From positions 682,001-746,000 of the forward strand of contig JALJCQ010000004.1 of the NCBI GenBank assembly GCA_023091665.1: a stretch of 64,000 nt of DNA, written 5' to 3'. Origin of the DNA: Pythium myriotylum (Eukaryota > Oomycota > Peronosporomycetes > Pythiales > Pythiaceae). Positions within the stretch are counted from its first letter, which is position 1. Every line of letters begins with the position of its first letter. A model generated the notes under the pieces. The model was not told the DNA's origin. It was given only the letters and a program-made list of their open reading frames with translations, and did not search any database. Shown piece after piece: positions 52,389 through 61,410 of this stretch. A program made the position numbers and the translations under genes.

Positions 52389-54085
52389 TTGCTCCCAGCG
52401 CTTGTGTGTTGCCTGATGCTCTCCATGTCACCGTCGACTCAGCATGCAGCCTGGGGAGGCAGCCCTGAGAGCGAGCCGACGGTCTCCGAGTTCAAGCAGT
52501 CCACGTCGCAGAAAGAAGCGATCACGAACCAGATGATTGGCATCATCTCTTCGCGCCTCAATGCGCTCCAGACACTCGCTAACGACCGCAAGCTAGGACT
52601 CGAGTGCGATCTCAAGGTGAATGCCGATTACTGCTCCAAGATGGTGCCAGGACTGCAGGACCCGTACGAGAGCCGAGGTGGTGCTCATAACCGTGCGAAG
52701 ACGCCCTCGTCCACTACACTCGCGACCAACCAGGCGATGATGGAGCGTCTCTTTGGTCCAGACGACAAGAGTCGACTTCGCACGGTGAGCTGGAGTGCAT
52801 TTTCAGCTGTTCAACTGACCAATGATATCTTCCTCTAACCAGCAAGTACTCAAGAAAAACAAGGCGGACTTACAGAAGAGCGAGAACCGCCGAAATACAC
52901 GCGTACACTTGGAGAAACAGCTGCAGGCCAGCATTGAGGGGCATATCACGCGCACAGTGGACAACTACGTGTATGGTCTCTCGTCAGACGGAGTCGAGAC
53001 AACTACGTCTATCCAGTCCGCGGCAACTATTCTCGTCAACGCAAAACTCCTGCTGCTCCACACGTGCGAGCGCATGCGTATTGCTCACGGAAAGAAGAAC
53101 TTCAAGAAGTTCCTGCTGTCAGAATTGTCCTGCGCGCTCTTTGAGGATATCTTTTGGCTGGTTTTCTGCCATTTCTTCCAGCGGGTAAGTGCAGTGCAGA
53201 GGTGGCTGTGGATACTCATCAAACACTGATCGTCATCTGACCCCCCTCTAGAACTCGCTGTCTCAGCAGCGTTCGCTCGTTGACGCAGTGAGTACGCGGT
53301 ACGTCAAGATTCTATCAGCTCAACGCACGAGCAATAGCGATTATCTCTTCCGCGTGTATCCATATGCTGTCGCAAGCGGTGTCTGTTGGGGATTTCACTA
53401 TCTCTTTCCGGGATCGCGTCATCTCTACTCTGTCGAATTCAAGAATGACGTCTTCCTTTTCGTGGGGCAATTATTGCTAGGCCTTCGTCTCTGTCCTGTG
53501 ACGGTACTCAACATGCGTCGTCAGTACTTCCCCGAGGAGATGCTCGACGAGGCAGTCGGACAGAAGAGCAAAATAAAGCAGACCACGCGAGCTACGTCAG
53601 CGGCGCCTAACTCTTCTGTAGTCGAGTCAAACAGGATGCCAGATCTCTCAGCTCTCTTACCCCGCCTCCGGACAACTCAGTCAAATAAGTCACTTGCTGG
53701 CTCATGCACAGATCAGACTCTTCTGAAGAAAGCAGCGAGTGAGTCGCACTTGATCAAACATGCCAGCAGCGAAAACAGCGTGGCCAAAATCCTCAATCTG
53801 CCTGCGACTGGACTCCATTTGCTATCGGCTGAAGACGACAGCGAGATAAGAGATCAAGATCACAACTCCGCAAAAAGGCAACAACGGACCCACCAACTCC
53901 GATCATTCTTCAATGCATCGCAGCTTAGCCCACTCATGAAAGAGTACCTGGGTGCAGACAAAAAGAACTTCAAGAAGCCGAGCTATTTACTCCGTACGAC
54001 TCCGATGAAAGATTGTCCCATTGGAGGAGAGGATACGTTCCACAGGTGGGCACCTGGACCCACGCAACTCGTTAGTGAATACTGA
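52389..54085 (+). CDS. FAM227-domain protein (flagellum-associated family)
   Basis: Exons 52389-52784, 52843-53184 and 53252-54085; the introns are 58 and 67 bp (donors GTGAGC and GTAAGT, acceptors CTAACCAG and CCTCTAG), both phase 0. About 523 residues. The FWWh-type region is recognisable: ALFEDIFWLVFCHFFQ, then YPYAVASGVCWGFHYLFPGSRHLY and VEFKNDVFLFVGQLL. The later motif LSPLMKEYL is also typical. FAM227 proteins are found in organisms with motile cilia. The third exon may instead be spliced at 53994 (donor GTACGA) to 54140, which would add the downstream exons listed separately. The gene is sandwiched between copies 2 and 3 of the monooxygenase array. Confidence 0.75.
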
Positions 54086-54096
54086 CAGATCGCGTG

Positions 54097-54412
54097 ATGA
54101 GCAGTAATCGGCAAAAGGGCCAACGAAACTTTGCCGTAGACGCACAACGAGAGAACGAGAAATGCACCAAAGACATCCAGCGAGTGCAACACGACACGCG
54201 ACGCGAGCTGGCGGTTCTTAGCGAGGTCAGTACCATGGTGGGTTTAGCGGTAATCTCGTTCGTGGCTTCACCTTGAACTCGTGCAGACCCGAGAGATCGT
54301 GCTAAACAGCGGAAAGAAAGCTCTACAGGCGTACTGCACATTGTTGATGAGCAAAAAACAAGGTCGAGATGAAGCGGACTCCGGTGGACAGCCAGCCAGC
54401 GGTGTACGATGA
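54097..54412 (+). CDS. Probable 3' exons of the FAM227 gene
   Basis: An open segment ending at 54225 (KGQRNFAVDAQRENEK.. to ..ELAVLSE) is followed by a 61-bp GT-AG intron (54226-54286). A second segment, 54287-54412 (TREIVLNSGKKALQAY.. ..ASGVR), ends at a stop. The helical, charged composition fits the C-terminus of FAM227 proteins. A frame-consistent link is an intron 53994-54139 in the upstream exon. Alternatively, a small frameshift has cut this tail off. The stop lies 4 bp outside the left edge of the large inverted repeat. Confidence 0.4.
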
Positions 54413-54857
54413 CCCTACCAAGTGGCTGGGATAGAAGCAGCTGCAGTTGCTACTGACCCAAGAAGCTGCGTGTTTGGGCATCGTGATTGCACCTGAATCT
54501 ACCGCTGCGGATGTCATCGCGTTATGATATCCTGCAGATATTGTGGGTGAGAGAAAAGCTATGCTATGGACCTCGTCTTTGTGTTGAAAAAGCAACTGAT
54601 AACAGCGCAGCCAGGGTCGCTCTGACGCTGGCAAATAGTAACACACGTTGGACTCCGTGGAGCTACTCTTCATTAGCGCGTCTATGATACTTGCTACGTC
54701 TCTACCCCAACAGCCTCAGGAAACCAGCGTAAATTTACTTGCACGTAGCCTCAAGAGTAACAAGGGAGAGGTTTATTGGTTTGTTCTTTTAGAAGCCTAA
54801 AGCCAGCGAAGCGCTTGGTTTAGGAAACGAGTCCTCGTCTCCAATAGGCGCGTGACC

Positions 54858-56138
54858 TCAAGCAGCGTTCTGAGCCAATGCGGTTTCCAAGAACGGGAAC
54901 ACAATAATGGCGTGTTCCATCATCAGCTCTGGTGTCGTAAAGAAGACAGCGAGGTTCTCGGATGATAGTCGCGCAGGGACCGCAGCACGCTCGAACATCT
55001 CACGTTCGTAGTTCGCGATTGCGGCATCCATCTTGGCCAGAGCATCCGCTTGGTCGTTGACTGGTTCGCCGAGTGCGGTGATGATCTCGTTCGCCAACTG
55101 CATGGCGTCCACCATCGCAGTGTTCACTCCCTCGCCTGCAAAGGGGGGCATGAGATGCGCAGCGTCGCCCATCAACGTTACACCGGGGCGGTGGTCCCAC
55201 GAGATTCCGACAGGCATCGCGAAGTGCGTCCAGAACACCAGTGGCGACCCGTCCTTGTCGTCACTGATGCTGGTGACTGCAGCCAACGCGAGTTCTCGAA
55301 GCTGTTCACTCCAGCCTGTATATTGCGCGGTCACGAGCGTCATGACCCGCTCACGGTCCGTAGTGGCGTCCTTGAGAAGTTCGTGTTGGCGCCAGTCAGC
55401 CGGCCCACAGACCCCCAGGTACACGTGGACAGACCCGTCTGTGTTGCGCTGCGCTCCTAGGACATTGCCACCGCCGAAGCAGTACATAGTCCCTTGTCCA
55501 ACGAGTTCCACAAACTGTGGGTACTTGGCATCGAAGTCACGGACCTTGATGTCGAAAGACATTGCGCCACACTCGTTCAACGAAGGTGTCTTGTTTGTCA
55601 CCAACGGACGCACACGAGACCACGCGCCGTCGGCACCAATCACAACGTCGGCAACTACACTTCGGTCCCCGTCGAACACCAGCTCGTATCCTTTCTCGTG
55701 CGGCTGAACACTGACCAGCTTGTGACCCCATTGGACCGCGTCCTTCGGGAGAGACTCGTTAAGAATACGGTTGAGATCCACGCGATCGATCTCCGGGCTG
55801 TAGCGGTCGCTGTCAAACGTGGCAGCTCCATCGTAGCGACAAATCGTCTTTCCATGGTGGTTCACGAAGTGGATTTCTTGGCCTTCTGTGCGGGCGAAGT
55901 CATGGAACCGGTTGTAGAGACCCGCTGCTTGGAGAGCTGCGAGACCCGTGTTCTTGCCGAGATCGAGACTGCCGCTGACTCGACGCGACTCGGCACTTGC
56001 CTCGGCCTCGTACAGCGTCACAGCCCACGGCACGGGCTTGCCTTGCTGTTCGAGCTCGCGGGCTTTACGTTGCAGGATGTTGGCGAGCGTGAGACCCGAG
56101 GGTCCTCCACCGACGACGGCGATGCGAATGGGGTTCAT
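54858..56138 (-). CDS. TetX-like FAD-dependent monooxygenase, copy 3 (left palindrome arm)
   Basis: 426 residues, intronless, complete. FAD motifs: VVGGGPSG, VIGADGAWSRVRP and MGDAAHLMPPFAGEGVN; the last is the form seen in bacterial TetX. The protein is identical to copy 4 on the opposite arm. The upstream leader (56139-56236) is also identical in copies 4 and 5, so the promoter was duplicated with the gene. Transcription runs away from the palindrome centre. Confidence 0.88.
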   Translation of the reverse strand: MNPIRIAVVGGGPSGLTLANILQRKARELEQQGKPVPWAVTLYEAEASAESRRVSGSLDLGKNTGLAALQAAGLYNRFHDFARTEGQEIHFVNHHGKTICRYDGAATFDSDRYSPEIDRVDLNRILNESLPKDAVQWGHKLVSVQPHEKGYELVFDGDRSVVADVVIGADGAWSRVRPLVTNKTPSLNECGAMSFDIKVRDFDAKYPQFVELVGQGTMYCFGGGNVLGAQRNTDGSVHVYLGVCGPADWRQHELLKDATTDRERVMTLVTAQYTGWSEQLRELALAAVTSISDDKDGSPLVFWTHFAMPVGISWDHRPGVTLMGDAAHLMPPFAGEGVNTAMVDAMQLANEIITALGEPVNDQADALAKMDAAIANYEREMFERAAVPARLSSENLAVFFTTPELMMEHAIIVFPFLETALAQNAA

Positions 56139-57050
56139 GGTTGGGATGGCGGAGAGGCTTGAAATCGGCTTGGAGAGTGGCTCGCTCGGCTTGGTTGATC
56201 CGAGTCAAAATCGAAAGTGGTCTCTCGTGGACTCGTCGATCGGCAGCTTCGATGTCGAAGGGATACTTGCTGTTGACGGTGGTGAGGACCTGCTGCTTGG
56301 GTCTCACATCGGAGGGAATCATCCCCATGGTCGCAATAGGCAGTCTTGGCTTTTCCGCCGATAGGTCCCGTTGGCACTTCATGTGTTGCAAGATGTTCGA
56401 GGCTGAGAAGCTCCGGTGCTGGAGGCTCTGAGAATTCTCCCCCCTCGTCTCATGAGCGGAGCCACGCTCTCGCAAGTGTTGGCACGCCCTACACCAGGGC
56501 CTACAGATCCATCGTAGAGGGAGGGGGTATGAGCTAAGCTCAGACGGGCCTTTTCAGTGGCGAGTTGTGTAAACGACCCCATGGCATGGAGCCGGTCCAT
56601 TGTACCGCTAGAGAAGAGCGTCGCGATGGCGTCTGTCTGGTTGCTTGCAGAAAGACGACGCCGATGTTGAGTCTCTGTGGACTGGTTATGCAGATCGCAT
56701 TCATAGGAGAAGACAGTCCCTACGTCGAATTTTCTTGACAGTTGTCACAGACGGACCCTCATTCGACAAGACATCACGGTTGTCGACAGCGAGGACGAAC
56801 TACAGTACAGGACTGTGCTGGTCCAGCGAAAGCAGAAAAGCCCCGTCACAATATTTGGAACTTCATCCATGGATACGAACAGATCATCACGTGTCGGACG
56901 AAATCCGATTGATGCAACCCTAGGGTAGTCAGGCAGTTGTCGACACTCTTCCTCGATGGAATCCGATATTCCATCCAGATCTTCGGATTGAGACACGATT
57001 CTTGGAGAAGGGTGATACTTTGGTCATCTCCCCACGAGAAACAGAGCACA
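56139..57050. other. Inner part of left arm: monooxygenase leader and decayed unknown sequence
   Basis: About 900 bp between copy 3 and the palindrome centre, mirrored exactly at 57271-58182. On the minus strand 56850-56996 encodes a short peptide-like segment (ECRQLPDYP.., RPTRDDLFVSMDEV). A decayed relative of it occurs near 62180-62280 (DYPGTTHIGLRP.., SVDEV). It looks like a remnant of a gene carried along by the duplications; I do not recognise the family. Confidence 0.5.
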
Positions 57051-57270
57051 TGCGTGATGGTTTCGTTTGCATGGGGTAATCATATGCACGTAGTACTTCT
57101 GGAAGCCCCGTTATCCACCGATTTAGTCCGCGAGGTTCCAGGTGACGAGGAACATTCCAGGTGACGAGTAATGTGCGATGGATAGCATGGGTGTCGAGCC
57201 AGGTGACGAGGAATGTGCGATGGATAGCATGGGTGTCGAGCCTGTGCTCTGTTTCTGTGGGTGTCGAGCC
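57051..57270. repeat. Palindrome spacer with a small minisatellite
   Basis: 220 bp between the arms. It includes two 42-bp tandem copies at 57159-57200 and 57201-57242 (AGGTGACGAG.. to ..GTGTCGAGCC, one mismatch). One 28-bp unit follows at 57243-57270 (TGTGCTCTGTTTCTGTGG.. GAGCC), whose first part is repeated at the start of the right arm (TGTGCTCTGTTTCTCGTGG). Further partial AGGTGACGAG copies occur at 57139-57150. The tandem GTGTCGAGCC units abut the symmetry break. Confidence 0.85.
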
Positions 57271-59904
57271 TGTGCTCTGTTTCTCGTGGGGAGATGACCA
57301 AAGTATCACCCTTCTCCAAGAATCGTGTCTCAATCCGAAGATCTGGATGGAATATCGGATTCCATCGAGGAAGAGTGTCGACAACTGCCTGACTACCCTA
57401 GGGTTGCATCAATCGGATTTCGTCCGACACGTGATGATCTGTTCGTATCCATGGATGAAGTTCCAAATATTGTGACGGGGCTTTTCTGCTTTCGCTGGAC
57501 CAGCACAGTCCTGTACTGTAGTTCGTCCTCGCTGTCGACAACCGTGATGTCTTGTCGAATGAGGGTCCGTCTGTGACAACTGTCAAGAAAATTCGACGTA
57601 GGGACTGTCTTCTCCTATGAATGCGATCTGCATAACCAGTCCACAGAGACTCAACATCGGCGTCGTCTTTCTGCAAGCAACCAGACAGACGCCATCGCGA
57701 CGCTCTTCTCTAGCGGTACAATGGACCGGCTCCATGCCATGGGGTCGTTTACACAACTCGCCACTGAAAAGGCCCGTCTGAGCTTAGCTCATACCCCCTC
57801 CCTCTACGATGGATCTGTAGGCCCTGGTGTAGGGCGTGCCAACACTTGCGAGAGCGTGGCTCCGCTCATGAGACGAGGGGGGAGAATTCTCAGAGCCTCC
57901 AGCACCGGAGCTTCTCAGCCTCGAACATCTTGCAACACATGAAGTGCCAACGGGACCTATCGGCGGAAAAGCCAAGACTGCCTATTGCGACCATGGGGAT
58001 GATTCCCTCCGATGTGAGACCCAAGCAGCAGGTCCTCACCACCGTCAACAGCAAGTATCCCTTCGACATCGAAGCTGCCGATCGACGAGTCCACGAGAGA
58101 CCACTTTCGATTTTGACTCGGATCAACCAAGCCGAGCGAGCCACTCTCCAAGCCGATTTCAAGCCTCTCCGCCATCCCAACCATGAACCCCATTCGCATC
58201 GCCGTCGTCGGTGGAGGACCCTCGGGTCTCACGCTCGCCAACATCCTGCAACGTAAAGCCCGCGAGCTCGAACAGCAAGGCAAGCCCGTGCCGTGGGCTG
58301 TGACGCTGTACGAGGCCGAGGCAAGTGCCGAGTCGCGTCGAGTCAGCGGCAGTCTCGATCTCGGCAAGAACACGGGTCTCGCAGCTCTCCAAGCAGCGGG
58401 TCTCTACAACCGGTTCCATGACTTCGCCCGCACAGAAGGCCAAGAAATCCACTTCGTGAACCACCATGGAAAGACGATTTGTCGCTACGATGGAGCTGCC
58501 ACGTTTGACAGCGACCGCTACAGCCCGGAGATCGATCGCGTGGATCTCAACCGTATTCTTAACGAGTCTCTCCCGAAGGACGCGGTCCAATGGGGTCACA
58601 AGCTGGTCAGTGTTCAGCCGCACGAGAAAGGATACGAGCTGGTGTTCGACGGGGACCGAAGTGTAGTTGCCGACGTTGTGATTGGTGCCGACGGCGCGTG
58701 GTCTCGTGTGCGTCCGTTGGTGACAAACAAGACACCTTCGTTGAACGAGTGTGGCGCAATGTCTTTCGACATCAAGGTCCGTGACTTCGATGCCAAGTAC
58801 CCACAGTTTGTGGAACTCGTTGGACAAGGGACTATGTACTGCTTCGGCGGTGGCAATGTCCTAGGAGCGCAGCGCAACACAGACGGGTCTGTCCACGTGT
58901 ACCTGGGGGTCTGTGGGCCGGCTGACTGGCGCCAACACGAACTTCTCAAGGACGCCACTACGGACCGTGAGCGGGTCATGACGCTCGTGACCGCGCAATA
59001 TACAGGCTGGAGTGAACAGCTTCGAGAACTCGCGTTGGCTGCAGTCACCAGCATCAGTGACGACAAGGACGGGTCGCCACTGGTGTTCTGGACGCACTTC
59101 GCGATGCCTGTCGGAATCTCGTGGGACCACCGCCCCGGTGTAACGTTGATGGGCGACGCTGCGCATCTCATGCCCCCCTTTGCAGGCGAGGGAGTGAACA
59201 CTGCGATGGTGGACGCCATGCAGTTGGCGAACGAGATCATCACCGCACTCGGCGAACCAGTCAACGACCAAGCGGATGCTCTGGCCAAGATGGATGCCGC
59301 AATCGCGAACTACGAACGTGAGATGTTCGAGCGTGCTGCGGTCCCTGCGCGACTATCATCCGAGAACCTCGCTGTCTTCTTTACGACACCAGAGCTGATG
59401 ATGGAACACGCCATTATTGTGTTCCCGTTCTTGGAAACCGCATTGGCTCAGAACGCTGCTTGAGGTCACGCGCCTATTGGAGACGAGGACTCGTTTCCTA
59501 AACCAAGCGCTTCGCTGGCTTTAGGCTTCTAAAAGAACAAACCAATAAACCTCTCCCTTGTTACTCTTGAGGCTACGTGCAAGTAAATTTACGCTGGTTT
59601 CCTGAGGCTGTTGGGGTAGAGACGTAGCAAGTATCATAGACGCGCTAATGAAGAGTAGCTCCACGGAGTCCAACGTGTGTTACTATTTGCCAGCGTCAGA
59701 GCGACCCTGGCTGCGCTGTTATCAGTTGCTTTTTCAACACAAAGACGAGGTCCATAGCATAGCTTTTCTCTCACCCACAATATCTGCAGGATATCATAAC
59801 GCGATGACATCCGCAGCGGTAGATTCAGGTGCAATCACGATGCCCAAACACGCAGCTTCTTGGGTCAGTAGCAACTGCAGCTGCTTCTATCCCAGCCACT
59901 TGGT
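57271..59904. repeat. Large inverted repeat, right arm (2.6 kb)
   Basis: Mirror image of 54417-57050. It contains monooxygenase copy 4 and its flanks. The outer edge is at about 59904, after TGGT in the 3' flank of copy 4, where it becomes unlike the left arm. Confidence 0.88.
58183..59463 (+). CDS. TetX-like FAD-dependent monooxygenase, copy 4 (right palindrome arm)
   Basis: 426 residues, with the same protein sequence as copy 3. All cofactor motifs are intact (GGGPSG, GADGAWSRVRP, GDAAHLMPPFAGEGVN). Copies 3 and 4 are transcribed divergently from the palindrome centre. The absence of any coding difference means the duplication is very recent, is kept uniform by gene conversion, or is an assembly artefact. 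Confidence 0.85.
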   Translation: MNPIRIAVVGGGPSGLTLANILQRKARELEQQGKPVPWAVTLYEAEASAESRRVSGSLDLGKNTGLAALQAAGLYNRFHDFARTEGQEIHFVNHHGKTICRYDGAATFDSDRYSPEIDRVDLNRILNESLPKDAVQWGHKLVSVQPHEKGYELVFDGDRSVVADVVIGADGAWSRVRPLVTNKTPSLNECGAMSFDIKVRDFDAKYPQFVELVGQGTMYCFGGGNVLGAQRNTDGSVHVYLGVCGPADWRQHELLKDATTDRERVMTLVTAQYTGWSEQLRELALAAVTSISDDKDGSPLVFWTHFAMPVGISWDHRPGVTLMGDAAHLMPPFAGEGVNTAMVDAMQLANEIITALGEPVNDQADALAKMDAAIANYEREMFERAAVPARLSSENLAVFFTTPELMMEHAIIVFPFLETALAQNAA

Positions 59905-60129
59905 GGAGTCGTCGCAAGTCGCTGCACCTATGCCCGTTTCAACATGGCCCTGTTTCTTGCTCACTCAACGTTCAACACGATCGTGCTCGCTGAGCCGTCT
60001 TTCCGCTGTTCTGAGTGATGATACCACGCGCGTACTTGGAGACAGTCGGCAAATGGGACTCAATTGAACTTTCCTGTACCCTTTAATCGCACGTGTCTGA
60101 TTCTTGCTGCATCTCAAATCCTATCACTC
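59464..60129. other. Convergent region between copies 4 and 5
   Basis: 666 bp. It contains the 3' flank of copy 4 up to the arm edge at 59904. Then comes about 160 bp of unique sequence and, from about 60070, a 3' flank related to that of copy 6 (TACCCTTTA..GTGTCTGATTCTTGCTGCAT). No other gene seen. Confidence 0.45.
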
Positions 60130-61410
60130 TCATGCTGTATTTTGAGAGGTCGTGCTCGGCAAGAACGGGAACACCGTCATCGCGTTCTCCGTCGTCAATT
60201 CTGGCGCTGTGTAAAAGATCACGAGGTTCTCGGCCGATTGCCTCGCAGGGACTGCCGCTCGCACGAACATCTCACGTTCGTACTCGGCAATCGCTGTATT
60301 CGTCTTCGCCAGAGCATCCGCTCGGTCGTTCACCAAGTTGCCGAGAGCGGTGGAGATCGCATTAGCCAAGTGCATGGCGTCCACCATCGCAGTGTTCACT
60401 CCCTGGCCTGCAAAAGGCGACATGAGGTGAGCAGCATCGCCCATTAGAGTGACACCGGGACGGTGGTCCCACGAGATTCCAACGGGCATCGCGAAAAACG
60501 GCCAGAACACCAGGGGTGATCCATCTTCGTCGTCGCCGATGCTAGCGGCTGCAGCTAACGCGAGCTCTCGAAGTTGCTGGCCCCAGCTAGCGAATTGGGC
60601 CGTCACGAGCGTCATGACTCGTTCACGGTCGGTTGTGGCGTCCTTGAGAAGCTCATGTTGACGCCAATCCGCTGGTGTGCGAACTCCGAGATAAATGTGA
60701 ACAGATCCGTCTGTGTTGCGCTGCGCTCCTAGGACATTGCCACCGCCGAAGCAGTACATAGTTCCCTGGCCTACGAGTTCCACAAACTGTGGGTACTTGG
60801 CATCGAAGTCACGGACCTTGATGTCGAAAGACATTGCGCCACACTCGTTCAACGAAGGTGTCTTGTTTGTCACCAACGGACGCACACGAGACCACGCGCC
60901 GTCGGCACCAATCACAACGTCGGCAACTACACTTCGGTCCCCGTCGAACACCAGCTCGTATCCTTTCTCGTGCGGCTGAACACTGACCAGCTTGTGACCC
61001 CATTGGACCGCGTCCTTCGGGAGAGACTCGTTAAGAATACGGTTGAGATCCACGCGATCGATCTCCGGGCTGTAGCGGTCGCTGTCAAACGTGGCAGCTC
61101 CATCGTAGCGACAAATCGTCTTTCCATGGTGGTTCACGAAGTGGATTTCTTGGCCTTCTGTGCGGGCGAAGTCATGGAACCGGTTGTAGAGACCCGCTGC
61201 TTGGAGAGCTGCGAGACCCGTGTTCTTGCCGAGATCGAGACTGCCGCTGACTCGACGCGACTCGGCACTTGCCTCGGCCTCGTACAGCGTCACAGCCCAC
61301 GGCACGGGCTTGCCTTGCTGTTCGAGCTCGCGGGCTTTACGTTGCAGGATGTTGGCGAGCGTGAGACCCGAGGGTCCTCCACCGACGACGGCGATGCGAA
61401 TGGGGTTCAT
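60130..61410 (-). CDS. TetX-like FAD-dependent monooxygenase, copy 5 (mosaic)
   Basis: 426 residues, complete. The first half, from the leader (61508) down to about 60783, is identical to copies 3/4. The second half (60242-60675) is base-for-base the same as 63452-63885 of copy 6. Thus the FAD Rossmann and DG-motif part comes from one lineage and the GD-motif and C-terminal part (MGDAAHLMSPFAGQGVN) from another. The frame is intact, so the hybrid is probably functional. The mosaic C-terminal half includes substrate-cavity residues and could change specificity, which is inference. Confidence 0.88.
   Translation of the reverse strand: MNPIRIAVVGGGPSGLTLANILQRKARELEQQGKPVPWAVTLYEAEASAESRRVSGSLDLGKNTGLAALQAAGLYNRFHDFARTEGQEIHFVNHHGKTICRYDGAATFDSDRYSPEIDRVDLNRILNESLPKDAVQWGHKLVSVQPHEKGYELVFDGDRSVVADVVIGADGAWSRVRPLVTNKTPSLNECGAMSFDIKVRDFDAKYPQFVELVGQGTMYCFGGGNVLGAQRNTDGSVHIYLGVRTPADWRQHELLKDATTDRERVMTLVTAQFASWGQQLRELALAAAASIGDDEDGSPLVFWPFFAMPVGISWDHRPGVTLMGDAAHLMSPFAGQGVNTAMVDAMHLANAISTALGNLVNDRADALAKTNTAIAEYEREMFVRAAVPARQSAENLVIFYTAPELTTENAMTVFPFLPSTTSQNTA

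Larger units (their letters stand above)
54417..57050. repeat. Large inverted repeat, left arm (2.6 kb)
   Basis: Bases 54417-57050 are the reverse complement of 57271-59904 (position sum 114,321) wherever I compared them. The compared stretches include both edges and the whole 426-codon monooxygenase gene, whose two translations are identical. The outer edge is sharp: the arms match through CCAGCCACTTGGT and then diverge. Confidence 0.88.

Noticed and set aside
57159..57290. CRISPR-like array of short repeats
   Set aside because: The units are direct tandem copies without spacers, only two per type, in a eukaryotic context.
54417..59904. Palindrome as a transposable element with terminal inverted repeats
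   Set aside because: Arms contain a cellular-type monooxygenase gene and no transposase, integrase or target-site duplication was seen; the arms are far longer than ordinary terminal repeats.
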